64,000 bases of DNA from Allomuricauda sp. (GTDB taxonomy: Bacteria; Bacteroidota; Bacteroidia; Flavobacteriales; Flavobacteriaceae): NCBI GenBank assembly GCA_003712125.1, contig RHLF01000001.1:1-64000 (forward strand), in the 5' to 3' direction. Below are positions 1 to 9,600 of the stretch, one piece after another. Both the position numbers and the translations under genes were made by a program. The stretch's first letter is position 1. Each line of letters starts with the position of its first letter. The notes beneath the pieces were generated by a model. The model was not told the DNA's origin and made no database searches. It saw only the letters and a list, made by a program, of their open reading frames with translations.

Positions 1-3000
1 TGTTCTGGTCATCGGTGCCCACTAGGCTCGATAGGTCAACCACCTCGTTGGTACCGTTCTCGATACCGATGGTTAGGTCCGTGCCGCTAAGGCCAGATCC
101 ACTGATGTTCTGGTCATCGGTGCCCACAAGGCTCGATAGGTCCACTACCTCATTGGTACCGTTCTCGATACCGATGGTAAGGTCCGTGCCACTAAGGCCC
201 GATCCACTGATGTTCTGGTCGTCCGTACCCGCATCGTCCAAATGTGATAGGTCAACCGTTTGGCTGGTTCCATTTTCGATGCCAACAGTCAATATGTTCG
301 TTCCGGTGTCCACACCAAGGCTTTCAATATTTTGGTCATCGGTGCCCACTAGGCTCGATAGGTCAACCACCTCGTTGGTACCGTTCTCGATACCGATGGT
401 CAGGTCCGTACCGCTAAGGCCCGATCCACTGATATTCTGGTCGTCGGTGCTGCCAGCGGCCAGTTCGGCCAAGGCGCCTTCTACGTCCGTGGCGGTGAAA
501 TTGCCACCTGCATCAGCAACGCTTACCTCGGCTGCTGTCTGGTCATCTGTACCCACTAAGCTCGATAGGTCCACCACCTCGTTGGTACCGTTCTCGATAC
601 CGATGGTCAGGTCCGTACCGCTAAGGCCCGATCCACTGATGTTCTGGTCGTCGGTGCCTGTTCCATCCTGAAGTCCTGATAAATCAATTACAGGATCAAT
701 CTGATTTGGAACGTTCAACGTAAGGTCTGTACCCGATAAAGAACCCCCAGTTACAAAGTCATTCCCATCAGAACCACCAGCAAGTACAAGTGCATCTATC
801 CTTGCATCAATTTCCTCAAGTACTCCTTCAACTTCGTTATTTGTAAAATTACCTCCTACATCGGCAACCGTAACCTCGGCTGCCGTCTGATCGTCTGTAC
901 CCGCATCGTCCAAATGAGATAGGTCAACGGTCTGGCTCGTTCCATTTTCGATTCCAACGGTCAATATGTTCGTTCCAGTGTCAACACCTAGGCTTTCAAT
1001 ATTCTGGTCATCGGTGCCCACAAGACTCGATAGGTCAACCACCTCATTGGTACCGTTCTCGATACCGATGGTTAGGTCCGTACCGCTAAGGCCAGATCCA
1101 CTGATGTTCTGGTCATCCGTACCGGCATCGTCCAAATGTGATAGGTCAACGGTCTGGCTCGTTCCATTTTCGATGCCAACGGTCAATATGTTCGTTCCGG
1201 TGTCCACTCCAAGGCTCTCAATATTCTGGTCATCGGTGCCCACTAGGCTCGATAGGTCAACCACCTCGTTGGTACCGTTCTCGATACCGATGGTCAGGTC
1301 CGTGCCACTAAGGCCCGATCCACTGATGTTCTGGTCGTCGGTGCTGCCAGCGGCCAGTTCGGCCAGGGCACCTTCTACGTCCGTGGCGGTGAAATTGCCA
1401 CCGGCATCAGCAACGCTTACCTCGGCTGCCGTCTGGTCGTCCGTACCTGCATCGTCCAAATGTGATAGGTCAACGGTCTGGCTCGTTCCATTTTCGATGC
1501 CAACGGTCAATATGTTCGTTCCGGTGTCCACACCAAGGCTCTCGATGTTCTGGTCATCGGTGCCCACAAGACTCGATAGGTCAACCACCTCATTGGTACC
1601 GTTCTCGATACCGATGGTAAGGTCCGTACCGCTAAGGCCCGATCCACTGATGTTCTGGTCGTCGGTGCTGCCAGCGGCCAGTTCGGCCAAGGCGCCTTCT
1701 ACGTCCGTGGCGGTGAAATTGCCACCTGCATCAGCAACGCTTACCTCGGCTGCCGTCTGGTCGTCCGTACCCGCATCGTCCAAATGTGATAGGTCAACCG
1801 TTTGGCTGGTTCCATTTTCGATGCCAACGGTCAATATGTTCGTTCCGGTGTCAACACCAAGGCTTTCAATGTTCTGGTCATCGGTGCCCACAAGGCTCGA
1901 TAGGTCCACTACTTCGTTGGTACCGTTTTCGATACCGATGGTTAGGTCCGTGCCGCTAAGGCCCGATCCACTGATGTTCTGGTCATCGGTGCTGCCAGCG
2001 GCCAGTTCGGCCAGGGCGCCTTCTACATCTGTCGCGGTGAAATTGCCTCCTGCATCAGCAACACTAACTTCCGCTGCCGTCTGGTCATCTGTGCCAACTA
2101 GGCTCGATAGGTCCACCACCTCGTTGGTACCGTTCTCGATACCGATGGTTAGGTCCGTACCGCTAAGGCCCGATCCACTGATGTTCTGGTCATCGGTGCT
2201 GCCAGCGGCCAGTTCGGCCAGGGCGCCTTCTACATCTGTCGCGGTGAAATTGCCTCCTGCATCAGCAACACTAACTTCCGCTGCCGTCTGGTCATCTGTG
2301 CCAACTAGGCTCGATAGGTCCACCACCTCGTTGGTACCGTTCTCGATACCGATGGTTAGGTCCGTACCGCTAAGGCCCGATCCACTGATGTTCTGGTCAT
2401 CGGTGCTGCCAGCGGCCAGTTCGGCCAGGGCGCCTTCTACATCTGTCGCGGTGAAATTGCCTCCTGCATCAGCAACACTAACTTCCGCTGCCGTCTGGTC
2501 GTCCGTGCTTACCCCGCTGATATCGATGGTCTGGTTTCCTCCGCCATCTGTTATCGTAAGGTTGGCACCGTCAAATCCGATTCCTGTGTTGTATTCGTTG
2601 GTGGGGTCCGCATCCGCATCATTCACGTTTAGTGCGAGGGTGTTGCCATCCTCGATGCTGATGTTGCCCGCTGTTCCGTCTGTTGAAAGGGTCTGGTCGT
2701 CGGTGCTGCCGGAGGCCACTTCATCAATGGCGGCCTGAACATCCGTAGCGGTCAGTCCCGAAGTACTGTTGTCATAGCTTACCTCAGCGGCGGTCTGGTC
2801 ATCCGTACCACTGTCATCCAAACTGGATAGGTCAATGGCCGGGTTATTGCCCAATTCATTGGTATAGGTCAAGGTATTGGTGCCACCGTCAAATGATAAT
2901 GTCGTGTTTGTCTCCGCAATCGATACCGAGGCCACGTTCAGATAGAGTGCACCGTCTGTGCCCGCAGCTAAATCATTGTTCGCATCGGCACTGATCAGAT

Positions 3001-6000
3001 TTACCGATTCGGTACCCCCGCCATCGGTAATTTCCAAGCTACCTGCGGTGATTCCACTTCCCGTGATATATTCATTGGTAGCATCGGCATCTGCATCATT
3101 CACGTTAAGTGCAAGGGTGTTGCCATCCTCGATGCTGATGTTGCCCGCCGTTCCGTCTGTCGAAAGGGTCTGGTCGTCCGTACCCGCATCGTCAAGTGCG
3201 CTCAAATCTGCTGTGGCAGTGCCACCATCCTCCAAGGCAATGGTCAAGGTATTCGTACCAGCGTTGAACGTTGTATTGGTATCGTCCAGCTGTTGGTCGT
3301 CAGTGCTGCCCGCGGCCACTTCATCAAGGGCGGCCTGGACATCCGTAGCGGTCAGTCCTGAAGTACTGTTGTCGTAGCTTACTTCAGCAGCGGTCTGGTC
3401 GTCGGTGCCCACTAGGCTCGATAGGTCAACCACCTCGTTGGTACCGTTCTCGATACCGATGGTTAGGTCCGTGCCGCTAAGGCCAGATCCACTGATGTTC
3501 TGGTCGTCGGTGCTGCCAGCGGCCAGTTCGGCCAGGGCACCTTCTACGTCCGTGGCGGTGAAATTGCCACCTGCATCAGCAACACTAACTTCTGCTGCCG
3601 TCTGGTCGTCCGTGCTTACCCCGCTGATATCGATGGTCTGGTTTCCTCCGCCATCGGTTATCGTAAGGTTGGCACCGTCAAATCCGATTCCTGTATTGTA
3701 TTCGTTGGTGGGGTCCGCATCCGCATCATTCACGTTTAATGCGAGGGTGTTGCCATCCTCAATGCTGATGTTGCCCGCTGTTCCGTCTGTTGAAAGGGTC
3801 TGGTCGTCGGTGCTGCCGGAGGCCACTTCATCAATGGCGGCCTGGACATCCGTAGCGGTCAGTCCCGAAGTACTGTTGTCATAGCTTACCTCAGCGGCGG
3901 TCTGGTCATCCGTACCACTGTCATCCAAACTGGATAGGTCAATGGCCGGGTTATTGCCCAATTCATTGGTATAGGTCAAGGTATTGGTGCCACCGTCAAA
4001 TGATAATGTCGTGTTTGTCTCCGCAATCGATACCGAGGCCACGTTCAGATAGAGTGCACCATCTGTGCCTGCAACAATATCATTGTTTGCATCGGCACTG
4101 ATCAGATTCACCGACTCGGTTCCACCGCCATCGGTGATTTCCAAGCTACCTGCGGTGATTCCACTTCCTGTGTTGTATTCGTTGGTGGGGTCCGCATCCG
4201 CATCATTCACGTTTAGTGCGAGGGTGTTGCCATCCTCAATGCTGATGTTGCCCGCTGTTCCGTCTGTCGAAAGGGTCTGGTCGTCGGTGCTGCCAGCGGC
4301 CAGTTCGGCCAGGGCACCTTCTACATCTGTCGCGGTGAAATTGCCACCGGCATCGGCAACGCTTACCTCGGCTGCCGTCTGGTCGTCTGTGCTTACCCCA
4401 CTGATATCGATGGTCTGGTTTCCTCCGCCATCGGTTATCGTTAGGTTGGCACCGTCAAAACCGATTCCTGTATTGTATTCGTTGGTTGGATCGGCATCTG
4501 CATCGTCTACATTTAGGGTAATGCTGTTACCGTCCTCAATGCTCAAGTTACCCGCAGTACCATCGGTGCTTACCGTTTGGTCATCTGTGCTTCCTGCAGC
4601 CACTTCATCAATGGCGGCCTGGACATCCGTAGCGGTCAGTCCTGAAGTACTGTTGTCATAGCTTACCTCAGCAGCGGTCTGGTCGTCGGTACTGACCCCG
4701 CTAATATCGATGGTCTGGTTTCCTCCACCATCGGTTATCGTTAGGTTGGCGCCGTCAAAACCGATTCCTGTATTGTATTCGTTGGTTGGATCGGCATCTG
4801 CATCGTCTACATTTAGGGTAATGCTGTTACCATCCTCAATGCTCAAGTTACCCGCGGTACCATCGGTACTGACCGTTTGGTCATCTGTGCTGCCTGCGGC
4901 CACTTCATCAATGGCGGCCTGAACATCCGTTGCGGTCAGTCCTGAAGTACTGTTGTCATAGGTTACCTCTGCAGCCGTCTGGTCGTCCGTGCTCACTCCG
5001 CTGATATCGATGGTCTGGTTTCCACCGCCATCGGTTATCGTTAGGTTGGCGCCATCAAAACCGATTCCTGTATTGTATTCGTTCGTGGGATCTGCATCTG
5101 CATCGTCTACATTTAGGGTGATGCTGTTACCGTCCTCAATGCTCAAGTTACCTGCTGTGCCATCGGTACTTACCGTTTGGTCGTCGGTGCTTACCCCACT
5201 GATATCGATGGTCTGGTTTCCTCCGCCATCGGTTATCGTTAGGTTGGCGCCGTCAAAACCGATTCCTGTATTGTATTCGTTGGTTGGATCGGCATCTGCA
5301 TCGTCTACATTTAGGGTAATGCTGTTACCATCCTCAATGCTCAAGTTACCCGCGGTACCATCTGTACTGACCGTTTGGTCATCTGTGCTGCCTGCGGCCA
5401 CTTCATCAATGGCGGCCTGAACATCCGTTGCGGTCAGTCCTGAAGTACTGTTGTCATAGGTTACCTCTGCAGCCGTTTGGTCGTCGGTAGATACATAACC
5501 AGAAAGATCTACGGTTTGCGTGCCGCCATCTTCCAAGGTTAACGTTAGAATGTTGGCTGTTAAACTGAAATCCGTTATCTGCTGATCATCGGTGTTGTCA
5601 AGAAAAGTGGTCAAATCAACAGTGCCACCATCCTCTAAGGTTAAAATATTGCCGACCAAGCTTAATTGCTGGTCATCGGTACCTGTGTTGCTTAAGTTTG
5701 ATAAATCAACCGTAACGGTATTTCCATCTTCTATATCAAGAGATAAAATATTGGTTCCGGTATCAAAACTAAAGTTTTGCAATTGCTGATCATCGGTATC
5801 AACAGCGGTCAATTCCCATGAATCACCATCCCAATAGAAAATCGTACCGGTGGTTGTATTTACATAGATATCTCCTGCATCTACTCCGGCCGGGGTTGTT
5901 GCACCTGGCGCGGAAACATCCGTTCCACTCAACACTTCACAATTACATTGGTCCTGTAAGGTGACTGTTGTTTGGGAAAATGCCATTCCTGATAGGAATA

Positions 6001-6031
6001 CAAAAAGGATGAAAGCGATTAACTTTTTCAT
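1..6031 (-). CDS. Giant repeat-rich secreted surface protein (adhesin-like), 3' end outside window
   Basis: One minus-strand frame stays open from the ATG at 6031 to the left edge, at least 2010 codons. The first ~20 residues (MKKLIAFILFVFLSGMAFSQ) form a signal peptide. A short unique region follows (DIYVNTTTGTIFYWDG...), like the start of many Bacteroidota surface and tail-fibre-like proteins. The rest is built of short modules that each end in TDDQ: a TNVQAAIDE-like module (GLTATDVQAAIDEVAAGS), a module with GNLSIEDGNSITLNVDD, one with GGNFTATDVEGALAELAAGS, one with SGTDLTIGIENGTNEVVDLS, and one with DTGTNILTVGIENGTSQTV. A unit at about 690-870 is divergent. The protein is probably an exported cell-surface filament or adhesin. 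Whether it ends in a T9SS sorting domain cannot be seen. The function is inferred from architecture only; the frame, start and repeats are directly visible. Confidence 0.88.
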   Translation of the reverse strand, partial: MKKLIAFILFVFLSGMAFSQTTVTLQDQCNCEVLSGTDVSAPGATTPAGVDAGDIYVNTTTGTIFYWDGDSWELTAVDTDDQQLQNFSFDTGTNILSLDIEDGNTVTVDLSNLSNTGTDDQQLSLVGNILTLEDGGTVDLTTFLDNTDDQQITDFSLTANILTLTLEDGGTQTVDLSGYVSTDDQTAAEVTYDNSTSGLTATDVQAAIDEVAAGSTDDQTVSTDGTAGNLSIEDGNSITLNVDDADADPTNEYNTGIGFDGANLTITDGGGNQTIDISGVSTDDQTVSTDGTAGNLSIEDGNSITLNVDDADADPTNEYNTGIGFDGANLTITDGGGNQTIDISGVSTDDQTAAEVTYDNSTSGLTATDVQAAIDEVAAGSTDDQTVSTDGTAGNLSIEDGNSITLNVDDADADPTNEYNTGIGFDGANLTITDGGGNQTIDISGVSTDDQTAAEVSYDNSTSGLTATDVQAAIDEVAAGSTDDQTVSTDGTAGNLSIEDGNSITLNVDDADADPTNEYNTGIGFDGANLTITDGGGNQTIDISGVSTDDQTAAEVSVADAGGNFTATDVEGALAELAAGSTDDQTLSTDGTAGNISIEDGNTLALNVNDADADPTNEYNTGSGITAGSLEITDGGGTESVNLISADANNDIVAGTDGALYLNVASVSIAETNTTLSFDGGTNTLTYTNELGNNPAIDLSSLDDSGTDDQTAAEVSYDNSTSGLTATDVQAAIDEVASGSTDDQTLSTDGTAGNISIEDGNTLALNVNDADADPTNEYNTGIGFDGANLTITDGGGNQTIDISGVSTDDQTAAEVSVADAGGNFTATDVEGALAELAAGSTDDQNISGSGLSGTDLTIGIENGTNEVVDLSSLVGTDDQTAAEVSYDNSTSGLTATDVQAALDEVAAGSTDDQQLDDTNTTFNAGTNTLTIALEDGGTATADLSALDDAGTDDQTLSTDGTAGNISIEDGNTLALNVNDADADATNEYITGSGITAGSLEITDGGGTESVNLISADANNDLAAGTDGALYLNVASVSIAETNTTLSFDGGTNTLTYTNELGNNPAIDLSSLDDSGTDDQTAAEVSYDNSTSGLTATDVQAAIDEVASGSTDDQTLSTDGTAGNISIEDGNTLALNVNDADADPTNEYNTGIGFDGANLTITDGGGNQTIDISGVSTDDQTAAEVSVADAGGNFTATDVEGALAELAAGSTDDQNISGSGLSGTDLTIGIENGTNEVVDLSSLVGTDDQTAAEVSVADAGGNFTATDVEGALAELAAGSTDDQNISGSGLSGTDLTIGIENGTNEVVDLSSLVGTDDQTAAEVSVADAGGNFTATDVEGALAELAAGSTDDQNISGSGLSGTDLTIGIENGTNEVVDLSSLVGTDDQNIESLGVDTGTNILTVGIENGTSQTVDLSHLDDAGTDDQTAAEVSVADAGGNFTATDVEGALAELAAGSTDDQNISGSGLSGTDLTIGIENGTNEVVDLSSLVGTDDQNIESLGVDTGTNILTVGIENGTSQTVDLSHLDDAGTDDQTAAEVSVADAGGNFTATDVEGALAELAAGSTDDQNISGSGLSGTDLTIGIENGTNEVVDLSSLVGTDDQNIESLGVDTGTNILTVGIENGTSQTVDLSHLDDAGTDDQNISGSGLSGTDLTIGIENGTNEVVDLSSLVGTDDQNIESLGVDTGTNILTVGIENGTSQTVDLSHLDDAGTDDQTAAEVTVADVGGNFTNNEVEGVLEEIDARIDALVLAGGSDGNDFVTGGSLSGTDLTLNVPNQIDPVIDLSGLQDGTGTDDQNISGSGLSGTDLTIGIENGTNEVVDLSSLVGTDDQTAAEVSVADAGGNFTATDVEGALAELAAGSTDDQNISGSGLSGTDLTIGIENGTNEVVDLSSLVGTDDQNIESLGVDTGTNILTVGIENGTSQTVDLSHLDDAGTDDQNISGSGLSGTDLTIGIENGTNEVVDLSSLVGTDDQNISGSGLSGTDLTIGIENGTNEVVDLSSLVGTDDQN
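1884..2500 (-). repeat. Three tandem copies of a 207-bp (69-codon) unit
   Basis: The stretch beginning gtgccaacta at 2091 recurs at 2298, an exact 207-bp offset. Another very similar copy precedes it from about 1884. Each unit joins one 'NISGSGLSGTDLTIGIENGT' module to one 'VSVADAGGNFTATDVEGAL' module. The second and third copies look essentially identical by eye, so this is the youngest visible expansion in the gene and a likely assembly or length-polymorphism hotspot. Confidence 0.85.
2490..3075 (-). repeat. Higher-order repeat block, copy 1 (offset 1107 bp from copy 2)
   Basis: This multi-module block matches 3597-4182 at a constant offset of 1107 bp (369 codons), with only scattered substitutions. 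Anchors are accccgctga at 2511 versus 3618 and gatagagtgc at 2941 versus 4048. Segmental duplication of several modules at once is the simplest explanation. The block limits are approximate. Confidence 0.8.
3597..4182 (-). repeat. Higher-order repeat block, copy 2
   Basis: Partner of the block at 2490-3075. The reading frame is preserved because the offset is a multiple of three. The similarity fades near 4067, where the codons for the AAKSL-like segment differ. Confidence 0.8.
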
Positions 6032-6092
6032 GGGACTTCTTTTATTTGGTATCATCCTGATAGTTCTGTTCAAGTTTTATGCTTTTCTAATT

Positions 6093-6121
6093 GAAAAGTA
6101 TGTTATCTATAAATTGGCAAA
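6093..6121 (-). promoter_or_regulatory. Candidate Bacteroidota promoter for the giant repeat gene
   Basis: On the minus strand TTTG (6121-6118) is followed after 17 nt by TACTTTTC (6100-6093). This is close to the TTTG-N17..19-TAnnTTTG consensus, with the last G replaced by C. It would leave a leader of roughly 55 nt before the ATG at 6031. Confidence 0.4.
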
Positions 6122-6225
6122 CTTGAATCGGAGGGAAGTAGTTTAGCCGCAGGAGATTCAGAAAATAGTTCTCCCGCCAGATCTTTCACATACTTTACCT
6201 TCGATAAGATGGTCAATTCATTCAT
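6103..6225 (-). CDS. Possible 40-residue small protein
   Basis: A minus-strand frame starts at ATG 6225 and encodes a 40-residue peptide (begins MNELTILSKVKYVKDLAG) ending at a TAA at 6103. The composition is protein-like rather than low-complexity. There is no family I recognise, no obvious ribosome site, and the candidate promoter of the next gene overlaps its 3' end. It may be chance or a remnant of a longer gene. Confidence 0.2.
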   Translation of the reverse strand: MNELTILSKVKYVKDLAGELFSESPAAKLLPSDSSLPIYR

Positions 6226-6667
6226 AATTTGGGTTGTATCCCACTGTTTTCCAGTGAGTATAGTTTTCACTATTAAACAAAATTACTTTTATGATAAGCA
6301 GTGGAAAATAATTGTTGTGTAACCCCCATTTCGTACTGTATAGCCCTGTAAAGTTGAAGTCTAATTGTTTTTTTTGGTAGGTTTTTTGACTATGCCTTTC
6401 GTCGATATTGCCACTAAAAACAATGGCTTCTGGACCATCAAAATTCTAGTTTTTATTGATTTCGTAGGTAATTCTACAATTGGTAATTACCGTATTCACC
6501 TGCATCGTTAGAGCTGCTGAAATTGAGGTGGTTTTTGTACGCAAAAAGGTAGAATCGGGATTAAAAATGAGCCCTTTTCATTGAATTGTTAGAATCGACG
6601 ATTGTTAGCTGATATTCCTTATTCGTATGAAGTTTTTAAATACCCAACTACAGTACTAAATCTTTAT

Positions 6668-9600
6668 TTAATTTGGATTGATTCTGTATGTTATTCTACG
6701 ATTGGTGATGATTGTCGCCACCTTAAGGATTGACATGGGTGAAAATTCTGAAGTTGAGCCACCCAAAGTTGCTGTGGCGGTAACCAAATTACCCGGAACA
6801 GTACCCGAGGGGAGTGGAATAGCAAATTCAAACCGGTTCGTGTTGTCTGTATTGCCATCAACGTCGGTATACGCTGATGATGTGGCATCACCGTCAGAAC
6901 CACTTCCTTCAATGGCTGAACCAATAAAGGTTTGTCCTTCCCCATAGTCTACAGAGAGGCCCAGTTGATTGTCCCCGGCCGTAGCTGTGCCTTGGTTTAT
7001 ATCTGTGAAAAAGAACTCTAATGTAGCTCCTGGTCGCGACCATCCGTGAACCATTATTGAGTTTCCTGAAATATATGCCGATGCAATAATTGGAAAATTC
7101 TGAAGATTGTTAGAACCTGAATCACTATCACCACTATCATTAAGTGTTATCCCATCTCCTGCCAAGTCAATACCCAAGGCATCTGAAGTGGTTCCATTCG
7201 CATAAAAGGAATTTTGGCTAAATAGATTTCCCGTACCACTACCCGTGGTAGCGATGCCCGCACCTGCATTAGAATGAATTATGTTATTTGTTATTTGTGA
7301 GTTACTTCCTCCCAGTTCCGTACCCATATCTTCAGGAGCTCCACCACAATTACCCCCGTCTTGACCTGATCCTGTTATGGTATTTTCCGTAATCACCAAA
7401 CTTCCGGAGCTTGATGCGGCATCGATACCTAGCGAAGCTGCATTTTCAATGAGGTTTCGTTGTATCGTTATTCCGCTACCTCCATTAATCGTTATATTAT
7501 CATCACATGACCCATCACCATTGGTTGTTATATGGTTGTCTTGTACAACGCTTAAAGTTCCTCCATTGATGAAGATTCCTGCATCCGTATTTGTGGCAAT
7601 ATAATTGCCATCAACAGTCATGTTACCCCCTAAATTTTCCACGCCATCGTCAATGTTCCCTGCATTGACACCCAATGCATTCACCCCAAGCAGATTGGCA
7701 CTTATAACCCCATATCCACCATCGAGTCTTATACCGGCATTGTTACCCCCATAAATAGCCATGTTTCGAATCCCAACAGTGTTGCCATTTACCACAAAGA
7801 CATCGCCATTATCTCTATGCACCTGAATTTCGGGCAATTGATAGTTGGGTAAGGTATTTCCTGATACCCCAACCGTACTACCACCAGAACCAATAGTTCC
7901 TGAGTTGGTATCCCCTGAATAGGCTGTTTGGGTGCGACCGTCAATAATTGTATTCGCACCGGTAATATCTGATAAAGGATTACCATTGGAGATTGCAATA
8001 TCAAAGTAGCCGCTAGCAAAATTAGCATCAGCCGTTCTTCCCATAGGATCACCAGAACTCGGGATCACAAAAATTGAAGTGTCATCACCTGCTGCCGGGT
8101 CAAAAATACTGTTGGCCTCAATATCAAGCCCTGTTTCTCCCAGGTTGTTCGAATTCACTATGAATTGTTCCAAAGAACCTTGGTCATCTTCATTGGTATT
8201 TACTATGGTGTTGAAGTTAAATCCAAAATCCATGCCTATGGCTCCTTCACTGTTAATGGTTACCGAAGATACAGACTGAGCTCCTGGCAATATTCCAACA
8301 TTAGTATCCACTCCAGCTGGATTCGCACCACCTACTTCAGTTGTAACTTCGGATATTGCACTCGCAGCAAAATTTGTTCGAAAGGTTTGTATGGGTAAAC
8401 AGCTTGTACATGAACTTCCACCAGGACGTGTTGATCTAACAGTGGTATTTGCCGCCCTCAAATCATAACTACCGTTGGCCATACCCCCAAAGGTAAATGC
8501 CCCATTAGAATCTGTTATTTGGGTATCAAATAAAGTGCCTCCACTATCATAAAGTTCGACGGTTACACCAGAAAGAAGCTGCCCTGATGATGTAGCCAGG
8601 TTTCTTCCATTTCCACCCCCGTAGTTCACATCTTCAAATACAGTTCCTGTAATCAGATTGGATGGTACCTTAAGCAAAACCGAATTCATGATAACCAAAT
8701 CTTGACCCACCTGTACTCGGGTGGTTGCCGATGATTCCCCCTGTTGGAGAAATGCCGATACATCATAGGTATCTAAATCTACCCCATATATGTTGGCATT
8801 ATTGACCACTGGTGCGGCCGTATTGTCATAAATGGTTGAGTTGAATGGATTGGTCCCTGTTTGCCCACCATCCCCACTTAGAATATTACTCCCTGAAGAG
8901 GCAGTGATAAACTGTAAATTTTCGTTATTGGCCAAGGTATCATCACCTTCCCAAGAGAGTACCGTAGTTTTTGAACCTACAGATCCAATCGCATAAAAGC
9001 CAGAAAGGGTAAATGTTGATGTTGCGTTGGAACCCCCATCAAAACCGTTGTAAAAATTGATGGTTACTGCAGGCAGTGAAAGTTCTTCATAAAAAACCAG
9101 TAGTGACCATCCGCCCAAAACAGTTGCACTGTTACAATAGGTAGCTGAGTTGTCAATGGTTAAATCGGTCAGTGTATAGGTAGCTGTATTTACATCGGTT
9201 TCTGCCTGAATGATCGAAGTCACATCTGCCACCATTCCATAAAAGTCGCGGTTACTGGAATGGAAATAAGACGACACCAACTGGGCATCAACGGTTTGAC
9301 CTTGAAAGGTAACTTGTATATCTTGGGTCTGACTCGAGTGCGCCCAAATTAAGTAGGCGCGTTCAATAGTCGCAGTAGCAGGAACTGTAGTAGTTAGTCC
9401 AGTGGCTGATGAGGTATTGGTTATCGAACATGCATTGACTCCATTTGAGTTGGTTCGAAAAGTACCTCCGGTTACCGCATAATCATAGTACCCATTAAGT
9501 TGTTGGTATAAGGTCAGTGGCTGGTCATTCAATACCGTTTCATCATCTGTTATCGTTCCAGTTGCCGTGTCTGTAATATCAACTGAGAGATCAGACACAG

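Larger units (their letters stand above)
1..5500 (-). repeat. Tandem/interspersed coding repeats of the giant surface protein
   Basis: Several module types of roughly 30-70 codons recur in changing order. All are separated by codons for T-D-D-Q. The 'GIENGT..VVDLSSLVGTDDQN' type occurs about eleven times, at roughly 50, 165, 385, 590, 1050, 1275, 1600, 1925, 2130, 2340 and 3445. The 'GGNFTATDVEGALAELAAGS' type occurs about eight times. Many copies are nearly identical at the DNA level, which suggests recent duplication or gene conversion rather than ancient divergence. Confidence 0.9.
6032..6667. other. 636-bp gap without a convincing gene
   Basis: This gap lies between the beta-helix gene stop (6668) and the giant repeat gene start (6031). 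It is AT-rich. It contains a candidate minus-strand promoter (6093-6121) and a possible 40-codon minus-strand frame (6103-6225). I see no clear terminator for the upstream gene and no recognisable remnant of a sorting domain. Confidence 0.6.

Noticed and set aside
1-5500. CRISPR-like or satellite array
   Set aside because: The repeats are in-frame protein modules of 30-70 codons with related, not unique, spacers. No direct repeat of 25-40 bp with even spacing and no cas genes.
15-5789. Several plus-strand open frames of 65-590 codons
   Set aside because: They are antisense shadows of the giant minus-strand repeat protein. Their proteins are low-complexity (SSVPTRLDRSTT...) with no export signal or known fold, while the minus frame has a signal peptide and coherent modules.
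5961-6146. 61-codon plus-strand frame with a hydrophobic segment
   Set aside because: It overlaps the start of the minus-strand surface protein and its promoter region; composition is incidental and no homology is recognised.
6241-6310. Inverted-repeat-like CACTG/CAGTG sequences as an IS end
   Set aside because: The matches are 5 bp and scattered; no transposase or target-site duplication.
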